Assembly (NCBI GenBank): GCA_026398835.1
Contig: JAPLSD010000539.1
Span: 1 to 10,044 of the forward strand
Direction of reading: 5' to 3'
Length of the DNA stretch: 10,044 nt
From: Pseudomonas sp.
GTDB lineage: Bacteria; Pseudomonadota; Gammaproteobacteria; Pseudomonadales; Pseudomonadaceae
Both the position numbers and the translations under genes were made by a program. The notes under the pieces were generated by a model. That model did not search any database, was not told the DNA's origin, and was given only the letters and a program-made list of their open reading frames with translations. Numbering within the stretch: the first letter of the stretch is position 1; every line of letters starts with the position of its first letter. Shown piece by piece: positions 1-7,198 of this stretch.

Positions 1-20
1 AACGATCACGGTGAATTAGC

Positions 21-905
21 TCACCACTTCATTTCGCCTTTGGCGACTTTGGCGCTCAGCTCCAGGGAGCTTTCTTCGCCGAGGTCCGGGTAACGCTTTT
101 TCATCGCTGCAATCAGCTCGACCGAGTTCTTGGCCTTGGCGGTTTCTTCGTCGAAGGCTTTGATGTAGTCGGAGGTAAAGTGCACGGCGGCCAGAGAGCG
201 AGCGCTCTCACCCAAGTAGTGACCCGGAATGAGGGTCATGGGTTTCAGGCCTTCGATGGTTTTCAGGGTGCCAAGCCAATCGGTGTGGGACTGCGCAGTT
301 TGGGTATCGGCCATCCACACATGGATGTTTTCTGCTACCACTACACCGCCAACCACAGCCTTGATCGACGGGATCCAGACAAAGGTGCGATCCGGCTGTT
401 TGCCGTCGAGGCCGATGATCTCGAGCTTCTGCCCTTCCAGGGTCAGACTGTGCCCCTTGAGCACTTGCGGCACGATGGTTTTCTGAGGAACGTCGACGCC
501 CATTTTCGGGCCCCAGAACGCCAGTTTTCCTTCAACGGTGGCCTTGATATGGTCCACGGTCGGTTTAGAGGCCAGCACCTTGGCGTTCGGGAACGCAGCC
601 ATCAGGGTGTCGAGGCCGAAGTAATAATCCGGGTCACCGTGGCTGATGTAGATGGTGGTCAGTTGCTTGCCGCTGGCACGGATTTTTTCCACCACGTGCT
701 CGGCCTGGGCTTTGCCGAACTGGGCGTCCACCAGAATCGCCTCTTTCTTGCCGCTGACCAGCACCGAAGTCACCGGAAAGATCGCCGCCGTGCCTGGGTT
801 GTAAACGTCCAGGGTCAGCGCCGGCTCGGCCGCCGCTGCATGGGCGACGAAACCCAGGGTCGCGGTGGCCAGCAAAAGACGCTTGAGTGAAGAAAATCCG
901 ATCAT
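21..905 (-). CDS. Exported MBL-fold metallo-hydrolase-like protein with altered metal motif
   Basis: This is a 294-residue protein of the metallo-beta-lactamase fold with unknown substrate. The reading frame is open upstream to 1259, but the ATG at 905 is chosen because AGGAG lies 7 nt before it and it opens a typical signal peptide: basic residues near 8-9, a hydrophobic run to about residue 21, and an Ala-rich cleavage region before Glu27. The protein is therefore probably periplasmic. The fold signature is visible as IYISHGDPDYYFG at 85-97, LDGKQPDRTFVWIP at 166-179 and LIPGHY at 225-230. In ordinary members the first motif is HxHxDH; here it reads H89-G-D91-P-D93-Y94, so the second and last His are replaced by Asp and Tyr. 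Typical members also have a His in the PGH-like region before the GD motif, and I do not see one here. H89, D93 and H229 remain. The gene is divergent from a LysR gene, its probable regulator. The fold assignment is firm; catalytic activity and substrate are unknown. Confidence 0.85.
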   Translation of the reverse strand: MIGFSSLKRLLLATATLGFVAHAAAAEPALTLDVYNPGTAAIFPVTSVLVSGKKEAILVDAQFGKAQAEHVVEKIRASGKQLTTIYISHGDPDYYFGLDTLMAAFPNAKVLASKPTVDHIKATVEGKLAFWGPKMGVDVPQKTIVPQVLKGHSLTLEGQKLEIIGLDGKQPDRTFVWIPSIKAVVGGVVVAENIHVWMADTQTAQSHTDWLGTLKTIEGLKPMTLIPGHYLGESARSLAAVHFTSDYIKAFDEETAKAKNSVELIAAMKKRYPDLGEESSLELSAKVAKGEMKW

Positions 906-920
906 GCAGTGCTCCTGAGA

Positions 921-949
921 TCTGTCCGTCGTGAGTGACGATGGACAGA
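921..949. promoter_or_regulatory. 29-bp near-perfect palindrome upstream of the MBL-fold gene
   Basis: TCTGTCC-G-TCGT, then a 5-base centre (GAGTG), then ACGA-T-GGACAGA. Eleven of twelve arm positions pair; the exception is G928 against T942. The palindrome starts 16 bp upstream of the MBL-fold ATG, just outside its Shine-Dalgarno. It could be a repressor or activator operator, or fold as a leader hairpin in the MBL-fold mRNA. The symmetry is directly visible; the role is inferred. Confidence 0.5.
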
Positions 950-981
950 GCTTAGTTGCCTCACTCGCTACAAAAAATGCG

Positions 982-1005
982 ATGCTTGAACATAGTTTGT
1001 TTCTA
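982..1005. promoter_or_regulatory. Candidate LysR-type binding site in the MBL/LysR divergent gap
   Basis: TAG-N7-CTA at 993-1005 fits the T-N11-A dyad typical of LysR-family sites. A second imperfect dyad, ATGCTTGAACAT, adjoins it at 982-993. The site lies 15 bp before the LysR start, where an autoregulating LysR protein would be expected to bind and also act on the divergent gene. Such short dyads occur by chance, so this is a suggestion only. Confidence 0.3.
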
Positions 1006-1019
1006 AAATCGGGCAAATC

Positions 1020-1925
1020 ATGGATCGTCTTCAAGCAATGCGGGTCTTCGTCACCGTGGTCGACCTCGGCAGCCAGTCGGCTGCCGCCGATCATCTGGAT
1101 CTCTCGCGGCCGGTGGTGTCGCGGTATCTGGCGGAACTGGAAGATTGGGTCGGCGCACGGCTGATGCACCGCACCACCCGCAAGTTGAGTTTGACCGCCG
1201 CTGGCACCGAAATCCTGCCACGCTGCCGACAGATGCTCGATTTGTCGACCGACATACAAGCCGCTGTCAGCGAGCCGGACGACGCACCGCGAGGCTTGCT
1301 GCGGATCAGCGTCAGCACCTCATTCGGCCAGGCACAGCTGGCCGACGCCGTGGCCGAGTACGTCAAACGCTACCCGGGGGTGAGCATCGACCTGCAGATG
1401 CTCGACCGCACGGTGAATCTGGTGGATGAGCGCATCGACCTGGCGATCCGCACCAGCAACGACCTGGACCCGAACCTGATTGCCCGCCGGCTGACCGTGT
1501 GTCGTTCGGTGATCTGCGCCTCCCCCGAATACCTGCGCCAGCACCCAACGCCAAAAAAGGTGGAAGAGCTCAGCCTGCACAATTGCTTGACCCATTCCTA
1601 TTTCGGCAAAAGCCTTTGGCACTTCGAGCAGGACGGCGAACAGGTTTCGGTGCCGGTGCAGGGCAACATCAGCGCCAATGAGGCCAGTACCCTGTTGCGC
1701 GCGACCATGGCCGGTGCCGGGATTTCGATGCTACCGAGCTATCAGGCGGGTGTGCATATCCACAGCGGACAACTGGTGCGTCTGCTGGCCAGTGCCGAAC
1801 CACGGCAAATGAACATCTACGCGGTTTACGCCTCGCGCAAACACATGCCGGCCACTTTACGCAGCATGCTGGATTTTCTGGTGCTGAGGTTTCCGCAAGA
1901 GCCGGAGTGGGATGTGGGGCTTTAA
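1020..1925 (+). CDS. LysR-family transcriptional regulator (CrgA/DmlR-like clade)
   Basis: This 301-residue protein has the usual LysR length and layout. A winged helix-turn-helix fills residues 1-60, with the recognition region around LSRPVVSRYLAELEDWVGARL at 28-48 followed by the RTTRKLSLTAAG wing at 51-62. A periplasmic-binding-protein-like effector domain runs from about 90 to 290. The opening MDRLQAMRVFVTVVDLGS is typical of the clade that includes CrgA and DmlR. The ATG at 1020 keeps the complete first helix; the Shine-Dalgarno before it is weak (GGGC), and a second ATG at 1038 would cut into the helix. The gene is divergent from the exported MBL-fold gene, a standard arrangement for a LysR protein and its target, so it probably regulates that gene and itself. 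The effector cannot be told from the sequence. Confidence 0.93.
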   Translation: MDRLQAMRVFVTVVDLGSQSAAADHLDLSRPVVSRYLAELEDWVGARLMHRTTRKLSLTAAGTEILPRCRQMLDLSTDIQAAVSEPDDAPRGLLRISVSTSFGQAQLADAVAEYVKRYPGVSIDLQMLDRTVNLVDERIDLAIRTSNDLDPNLIARRLTVCRSVICASPEYLRQHPTPKKVEELSLHNCLTHSYFGKSLWHFEQDGEQVSVPVQGNISANEASTLLRATMAGAGISMLPSYQAGVHIHSGQLVRLLASAEPRQMNIYAVYASRKHMPATLRSMLDFLVLRFPQEPEWDVGL

Positions 1926-1970
1926 GATCAAAAGATCACCCGTGGGAGCGATCAACCTGCTGAATACCCC
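1926..1970. repeat. Decayed REP-like remnant downstream of the LysR gene
   Basis: Immediately after the LysR stop come GATCAAAAGATC and then GTGGGAGCGATCAACCTGCT. These resemble the GATCAAAAGATC lead-in and the GTGGGAGCGAGC-CTGCTCG core of abundant Pseudomonas REP sequences, but the second half no longer pairs. The comparison is from memory. No convincing terminator hairpin is present. Confidence 0.3.
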
Positions 1971-2027
1971 ATCAAAGCTGTAGCCCATCGCCATGAAAAC
2001 TCACCACAGCTGACCTATGCTGATAGT

Positions 2028-2051
2028 AGTACCCCCTGACTGACGGGTACT
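2028..2051. promoter_or_regulatory. Perfect 7-10-7 inverted repeat upstream of the small ORF
   Basis: AGTACCC at 2028-2034 and GGGTACT at 2045-2051 are exact reverse complements separated by 10 bp. The right arm ends 18 bp before the ATG of the 59-codon ORF and 5 bp before its Shine-Dalgarno. Arm centres 17 bp apart put the half-sites near 1.6 helical turns. It could be an operator overlapping the promoter or transcription start, or a leader hairpin. The symmetry is seen; the function is inferred. Confidence 0.45.
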
Positions 2052-2069
2052 CGTTCAGAGGTCAGCGCC

Positions 2070-2249
2070 ATGAACATCAAAACCCGAAGATACCTTGCGA
2101 TCTTCATCACCTGCGCCGCCACGCTTGTGTTGTACGGAACCGCTGCCTACCGTGTCGAACAGGCCCGTCAGCAACCACAGAGTGGATTCGCAAGCTGCAA
2201 CTTCGAGCGCTGCATCCCACACACTGCGACCCTGAACGCGCTCAAATAA
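2070..2249 (+). CDS. Small single-pass membrane protein, 59 aa, hypothetical
   Basis: A 59-codon ORF starts at ATG 2070 with AGAGGT at 2057-2062, 7 nt before it, and ends at TAA 2247-2249. The product begins MNIKTRRYLA, continues with a hydrophobic segment at about 8-27 (IFITCAATLVLYGTAAY), then a short polar Gln/Arg-rich stretch and a tail holding C43 and C48 in SCNFERC. The positive N-terminus suggests the tail faces the periplasm, where the two cysteines could be oxidised, bind a metal or bind a cofactor. It could also be an uncleaved secretion signal with a short exported tail. I do not recognise a named family. Support comes from the Shine-Dalgarno, the coherent topology and the inverted repeat upstream. 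The gene is convergent with pobR, from which its stop is separated by 35 bp. Confidence 0.65.
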   Translation: MNIKTRRYLAIFITCAATLVLYGTAAYRVEQARQQPQSGFASCNFERCIPHTATLNALK

Positions 2250-2277
2250 CGCTCTCAAGTAACGCTCTCAAGTAACG
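2235..2277. repeat. 13-bp tandem repeat, about 3.3 copies, across the small ORF stop
   Basis: Units: AACGCGCTCAAAT (2235-2247), AACGCTCTCAAGT (2248-2260), AACGCTCTCAAGT (2261-2273), then AACG (2274-2277). The last two full units are identical; the first differs at two positions and lies partly in the coding sequence. The TAA stop of the 59-codon ORF spans the junction of units one and two. The run fills most of the gap to the pobR stop and looks like a recent slippage duplication. Confidence 0.75.
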
Positions 2278-2284
2278 GAAATCT

Positions 2285-3181
2285 CTACACCCCGCTGTCC
2301 TGGTCGGCCTTCAACCTGTCCCGAAACGCTTTGGGAGAGATTCCTACTCGCCGCCGAAACAAACGCGTGAAGTTAGTCGGATCAGAGAACCCCAAGACGT
2401 CGGACATTTCGTAGATGGTCATGCTGGTATAGGTCAGCAGTCGCTTGGCCTCCAGCAACTGGCGTTCATGCATGATCTGCAAGGCCGGCTGACCGGCCAG
2501 CTCACGGCAGGTGCCGTTGAGGTGCGAGACAGAAATCCCCAGTTTATGCGCCAGGTCTTCGACCTTTACGTGCTCGCGATAATGCTCTTCGACCAACTGC
2601 ATAAACCCATTGAGGTATTCCCGCGCACGTTGTGGTCGCAGGCTTGCGGTACGACGCTGGATCACCTGGCGGCTGACCCACACCATGATCACGCTGACCA
2701 GCGAGTGCATGAGCATTTCGCGCGCGGGTTGGTGGCCCACGTACTCGTTTTGCAATGCCGAAAACAGACTGTTCAGGTAGTGGCTGTCGGTACCTGCTGG
2801 ATAACTTTCGGCCACCGCCAGAGCATTCACCGAGTTGCCAAGCTGCGCCTGAAGGTGGGCCACCAGCGGCGCCGCCAGAGTGACGACATAGCCCTCGACG
2901 TCTTCCGAAAAACGGAAGCCATGTATCGACAACGGAGGCAGAATCTGGATCGCCGACTCTTCGAGCCGCGTGCGTTTGCCCTCTATCTCAAGTTCCGCGT
3001 GGCCTTTGTGGACAAACAGCAACTGACACAGATCGGCATGTCGATGCGGTTTGATTTCCCACTGATGCTCACGGCTGCGTTTGGAGATGGTTTCACAGTG
3101 CAGTAAATCCGGCGTTGGCCAGTCCAGGCTTTCACCATAGAGCTTGAACACCGGAATCGAAGGAAGGGCAGGCTTGTTCAT
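2285..3181 (-). CDS. pobR: AraC/XylS-family activator of pobA
   Basis: This 298-residue protein has an N-terminal cupin-like sensor (about 40-110, containing the HRHADLCQLL stretch at 47-56 and the LPPLSIHGF stretch at 81-89) and a C-terminal double helix-turn-helix. The first HTH is VEDLAHKLGISVSHLNGTC at 207-225. The second is around IYEMSDVLGFSDPTNFTRLF at 256-275, followed by the GISPKAFR signature at 280-287. It is divergent from pobA with a 169-bp gap, exactly where the 4-hydroxybenzoate-responsive AraC-type activator sits in Pseudomonas (named PobR, or PobC in P. putida). It probably binds 4-hydroxybenzoate and activates pobA. The ATG at 3181 is the first usable start; its Shine-Dalgarno is weak. 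Family assignment is firm; the specific role rests on context. Confidence 0.9.
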   Translation of the reverse strand: MNKPALPSIPVFKLYGESLDWPTPDLLHCETISKRSREHQWEIKPHRHADLCQLLFVHKGHAELEIEGKRTRLEESAIQILPPLSIHGFRFSEDVEGYVVTLAAPLVAHLQAQLGNSVNALAVAESYPAGTDSHYLNSLFSALQNEYVGHQPAREMLMHSLVSVIMVWVSRQVIQRRTASLRPQRAREYLNGFMQLVEEHYREHVKVEDLAHKLGISVSHLNGTCRELAGQPALQIMHERQLLEAKRLLTYTSMTIYEMSDVLGFSDPTNFTRLFRRRVGISPKAFRDRLKADQDSGV

Positions 3182-4558
<1,377 letters not shown>

Positions 4559-4589
4559 CACTAGCGAGCGTCCCCGCTGCCCATTAACT

Positions 4590-4611
4590 TGCGGGTCAAC
4601 CACTGCCCGCA
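4590..4611 (+). promoter_or_regulatory. Short inverted repeat next to the exporter Shine-Dalgarno
   Basis: TGCGGG (4590-4595) pairs with CCCGCA (4606-4611) across a 10-nt loop. The right arm borders the CAGG Shine-Dalgarno of the downstream GTG start, so the hairpin could limit ribosome access. The stem is only 6 bp and the role is speculative. Confidence 0.25.
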
Positions 4612-4620
4612 GGTTTCACC

Positions 4621-6132
4621 GTGACCAATCTCAACCAGCCTCCCAAACCGGCCATTCGCAGCGTGCTGATCGCCCTGATGCTGGCGATCTTCCTCGGTGC
4701 GCTGGACCAAACCATCGTCGCCGTGTCGATGCCAGCTATCTCGGCACAGTTCAAGGATGTCAGCCTGCTGGCCTGGGTCATCTCCGGCTATATGGTGGCG
4801 ATGACCGTGGCAGTGCCGATTTACGGCAAGCTCGGCGACCTTTATGGCCGTCGTCGGCTGATGCTGTTCGGCATGGGCTTGTTCACCCTGGCATCGGCGT
4901 TGTGCGGTATGGCCCAGAGCATGGAGCAGCTGGTGCTGGCGCGAATCATCCAGGGCATCGGTGCCGGCGGGATGATTTCGGTGAGTCAGGCGATCATCGG
5001 CGATATCGTGCCGCCCCGTGAACGGGGACGTTATCAAGGTTATTTCAGCAGTATGTACGCGGTGGCCAGTGTCGCCGGCCCCGTGCTCGGCGGCTACATG
5101 ACCGAGTACCTGTCCTGGCGCTGGGTGTTTCTGATCAACCTGCCGCTGGGCCTCGGTGCCTGGCTGGTGGCCAATCGCACGCTGGTCGGCTTGCCGGTGC
5201 CGCAGCGCAAACCGATCATCGACTACCTCGGCACAATCCTGATGATCATTGGCCTGACCTCGCTGCTACTGGGCATCACCGAGATCGGTCAAGGCCATCA
5301 TTGGCGCGACAACGAAGTACTGGGTTTGCTGGCCGGTGCGGTACTGGCGCTGACAGTGTTCGTCTGGCATGAACGACGGACGCACGAACCGCTGCTGCCG
5401 ATGCATCTGTTCGCCAACCGCAACGCGGTCCTTTGTTGGTGCACGATTTTCTTCACCAGTTTCCAGGCCATTTCGCTGATAGTGCTGATGCCGCTGCGCT
5501 TCCAGAGCGTCACCGGGGCTGGCGCCGACAGCGCCGCGCTGCACCTGTTGCCATTGGCCATGGGCTTGCCGATCGGCGCCTATTTCGCCGGACGCCGGAC
5601 CTCCGTGACCGGTCGCTACAAACCGATGATTCTCACCGGCGCGCTGCTCACCCCCTTCGCAATTCTCGGTATGGCCTTCAGCCCACCACAAGCGTTGGTG
5701 CTGAGCAGCGTGTTCATGCTGCTGAGCGGGATCGCCGCCGGTATGCAGTTCCCGACCTCACTGGTGGGCACGCAAAACTCGGTAGAACAACGGGACATCG
5801 GCGTGGCCACCAGCACCACCAATCTGTTTCGCTCCTTGGGCGGCGCTATGGGTGTTGCACTGATGTCAGCGCTACTGCTGGCGTTGCTGCAAGACTCAAG
5901 CTTCGCTCACCTGACCGGCTCGGCGCTGATTGCCGAAGGTAGCTCGGGGAATGTGCTGCTTGAAGGTTTGAACGCCGCACCAGGCCCAACTCAAAATGCG
6001 CTGCGTGGGGAGTTGCTGCTGACCTTCCGGCATTTGCTGATGGTCAGCGCGGCAGTGTCGCTGCTGGGGCTGGCCGCAGCGATCGCCATGCCGAATATGT
6101 TGTTGCGGGGGCGAGAGGATCGTCAGGTTTGA
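4621..6132 (+). CDS. MFS exporter, DHA2 (EmrB/QacA) drug:H+ antiporter family
   Basis: This 503-residue inner-membrane transporter has the length and hydrophobic pattern of the 14-helix DHA2 subfamily, which exports drugs and organic cations with proton antiport. Landmarks are LGALDQTIVAVSMP at 25-38 in helix 1 (the DHA2 D1 motif with membrane Asp29), motif A GKLGDLYGRRR at 69-79 between helices 2 and 3, motif B around R108 in LARIIQGIGAGG, and the antiporter motif C AVASVAGPVLGGYM at 147-160. The start is GTG at 4621, with CAGG 7 nt upstream. It is not PcaK: that 4-hydroxybenzoate importer is a shorter 12-helix protein of a different MFS subfamily. It lies 76 bp after pobA on the same strand, so read-through is possible, but no function linking the two is shown. 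The stop codon is the first triplet of a repeat element. Substrate unknown. Confidence 0.93.
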   Translation: MTNLNQPPKPAIRSVLIALMLAIFLGALDQTIVAVSMPAISAQFKDVSLLAWVISGYMVAMTVAVPIYGKLGDLYGRRRLMLFGMGLFTLASALCGMAQSMEQLVLARIIQGIGAGGMISVSQAIIGDIVPPRERGRYQGYFSSMYAVASVAGPVLGGYMTEYLSWRWVFLINLPLGLGAWLVANRTLVGLPVPQRKPIIDYLGTILMIIGLTSLLLGITEIGQGHHWRDNEVLGLLAGAVLALTVFVWHERRTHEPLLPMHLFANRNAVLCWCTIFFTSFQAISLIVLMPLRFQSVTGAGADSAALHLLPLAMGLPIGAYFAGRRTSVTGRYKPMILTGALLTPFAILGMAFSPPQALVLSSVFMLLSGIAAGMQFPTSLVGTQNSVEQRDIGVATSTTNLFRSLGGAMGVALMSALLLALLQDSSFAHLTGSALIAEGSSGNVLLEGLNAAPGPTQNALRGELLLTFRHLLMVSAAVSLLGLAAAIAMPNMLLRGREDRQV

Positions 6133-6243
6133 TCGTTCCCACGCGCAGCAAAGGAATGCAGCCGGTGACGCTCCGCGTCACATTCAAGAGCAGACGCAGA
6201 GCGTCCAGTGAGGCATTCCCACGCGGGAGCGTGGGAACGATCA
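6130..6243. repeat. Composite intergenic inverted-repeat element (Pseudomonas REP-like)
   Basis: The 114-bp element is bounded by exact 15-bp inverted ends, TGATCGTTCCCACGC (6130-6144) and GCGTGGGAACGATCA (6229-6243). It contains three internal hairpins: TGACGC-TCC-GCGTCA (6166-6180), GACGC-AGA-GCGTC (6193-6205) and TTCCCACGC-GGGA-GCGTGGGAA (6216-6237). The left-hand counterpart of the last hairpin is degraded (GCAGCAAAGGAA after the left arm). Elements with these end sequences are common between genes in Pseudomonas, from memory. It occupies almost the whole gap between two convergent genes and may act as a bidirectional terminator or mRNA 3'-end stabiliser, although no U-tract follows. It carries no ORF. 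Confidence 0.85.
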
Positions 6244-6249
6244 TTAGCC

Positions 6250-7092
6250 TTAAGGACGGGCGTTGATCTGCTGTTGCAGGTTCTGGATCTGGCTTTGCAG
6301 AGTATTGATGTTACGCGTGACCTGCCCACGGAAAGCGTCGAACTCGGCGGTGCTGCTACCCCCCTGAGGTGCCGCCGGGCGGTTGTCCTGTTGGCTTTTG
6401 AGGACAATCATGTCCTGCTCCAGGCGCTCGATGGCTACGCTCGGGTTGCCTTGTTTTTTCAACGCCGCGATGTCAGCGCTGAGATCTTTGAGTTGCGCGT
6501 CGACTTTACTGGTGTCGGCCGGAGCGCTTTTCAGGGTCGCCAGTTCGCCGCTCAGGGATTTCACCTGGGCTTGCAACTGGGCATTGGCGGATTGTTGTTC
6601 GATGGTCTGCGCAGTCATTTGTGCCAGGCGCTTGTCCAGGTCAGTGGCCTGGCCTGCGACGCCTTGCTGTTGCTTGTTCTGCTCAACCAATTTGCTTTCG
6701 AGCTGCTTGATCTGCAACTTCAGCGCTTCGCTGCCGCTGTTGACGGTGGATTCGCTGGCGACCACCTTGCCGGAAATAGCCTGCAAGCGCCCCGCCGCTT
6801 CCTCGCTGATGCGCGCAAAACTTTCCTGGGTCGCGACCAGTTGCTGTTCCATCAACGAAATCTGCTGGAAACTCCACCAGGCAAGGCCGGCGAACGCGAA
6901 GAACAATGCCCCGACCAGCGCCCAAAGCGGACCGGTGCTCGGGCCTTTGACCTTGACCACCGGTGTGGGCCGCGAATGTACGCTGGTGCGCTCACGGGCG
7001 GCAGCGGTGGTCGGGAAATCATCGTCGAGGGTATCGGCCCGCAGGCTTGGGACATCATCGAAGTCGTCGTTAGCATCATTACGCATGGACAT
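6250..7092 (-). CDS. Membrane-anchored coiled-coil protein, hypothetical
   Basis: This 280-residue protein is not one I can name, though similar proteins occur across Pseudomonas. Residues 1-50 are acidic then basic and probably cytoplasmic (MSMRNDANDDFDDVPSLRAD opens it). A single membrane helix spans about 56-75 (LWALVGALFFAFAGLAWWSF). From about 77 to 215 there is a long Gln/Leu/Lys-rich region with heptad character, for example LKLQIKQLESKLVEQNKQQQ at 124-143, and a second short coil closes the chain (INTLQSQIQNLQQQI at 263-277). A Pro/Gly/Ser linker lies between them near 238-248. There is no cysteine. The layout fits a type II membrane protein with a periplasmic rod, as in cell-envelope scaffolds or tethers. 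AAGG 7 nt before the ATG at 7092 supports that start over the internal ATG two codons later. It is convergent with the exporter. No enzymatic motif is visible. Confidence 0.85.
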   Translation of the reverse strand: MSMRNDANDDFDDVPSLRADTLDDDFPTTAAARERTSVHSRPTPVVKVKGPSTGPLWALVGALFFAFAGLAWWSFQQISLMEQQLVATQESFARISEEAAGRLQAISGKVVASESTVNSGSEALKLQIKQLESKLVEQNKQQQGVAGQATDLDKRLAQMTAQTIEQQSANAQLQAQVKSLSGELATLKSAPADTSKVDAQLKDLSADIAALKKQGNPSVAIERLEQDMIVLKSQQDNRPAAPQGGSSTAEFDAFRGQVTRNINTLQSQIQNLQQQINARP

Positions 7093-7133
7093 GAGTCAAC
7101 CTTTCTGAACCGCAGTAGTGGCTTAATGCTGCG

Positions 7134-7139
7134 AGTATA
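7134..7139 (-). promoter_or_regulatory. Candidate -10 box for the coiled-coil gene
   Basis: On the minus strand TATACT lies 42 bp upstream of the ATG at 7092 and matches TATAAT at five of six bases. No good -35 hexamer is found 16-18 bp further upstream, so this is tentative. Confidence 0.25.
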
Positions 7140-7166
7140 AACCGCTACTCACAGCACTGATCGACC

Positions 7167-7198
7167 CTGAACCCCAAACTCGGTTCAGTGTTTATTTT
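7167..7198 (+). terminator. Hairpin with T-rich tail on the plus strand
   Basis: CTGAACC (7167-7173) pairs perfectly with GGTTCAG (7182-7188) across an 8-nt loop and is followed by TGTTTATTTT (7189-7198). This is the form of an intrinsic terminator for plus-strand transcription, yet both neighbouring genes are on the minus strand. Read from the minus strand, the hairpin lies 9 bp after the epimerase stop but has no U-tract after it. It may stop antisense transcripts, serve the epimerase mRNA as a 3' hairpin, or end an unrecognised small RNA. Confidence 0.45.

Noticed and set aside
180..890. 236-codon open frame on the plus strand opposite the MBL-fold gene
   Set aside because: It lies entirely antisense to a gene with clear family motifs, and its translation shows no recognisable domain. 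Long antisense frames are common in GC-rich Pseudomonas genes.
906..1259. N-terminal extension of the MBL-fold frame
   Set aside because: It overlaps the divergent LysR coding sequence, and the ATG at 905 has a good Shine-Dalgarno and a signal peptide directly after it.
2468..3106. 212-codon plus-strand frame opposite pobR
   Set aside because: It is a shadow of the AraC-family gene with no domain-like sequence and no supported start.
4621..6132. PcaK-type 4-hydroxybenzoate importer after pobA
   Set aside because: The D1 motif in helix 1, antiporter motif C and about 500-residue length identify a DHA2 exporter, not the shorter 12-helix aromatic acid:H+ symporter.
6130..6243. CRISPR array or insertion sequence
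   Set aside because: The repeats are nested inverted arms without regular spacers, and there is no transposase frame; a composite intergenic REP-like element explains it.
6208..7140. 310-codon plus-strand frame opposite the coiled-coil gene
   Set aside because: It is longer than the gene it shadows, but it reads through the repeat element, has a Leu/Phe-rich composition expected from the complement of Gln/Lys-rich coils, and has no plausible start signal.
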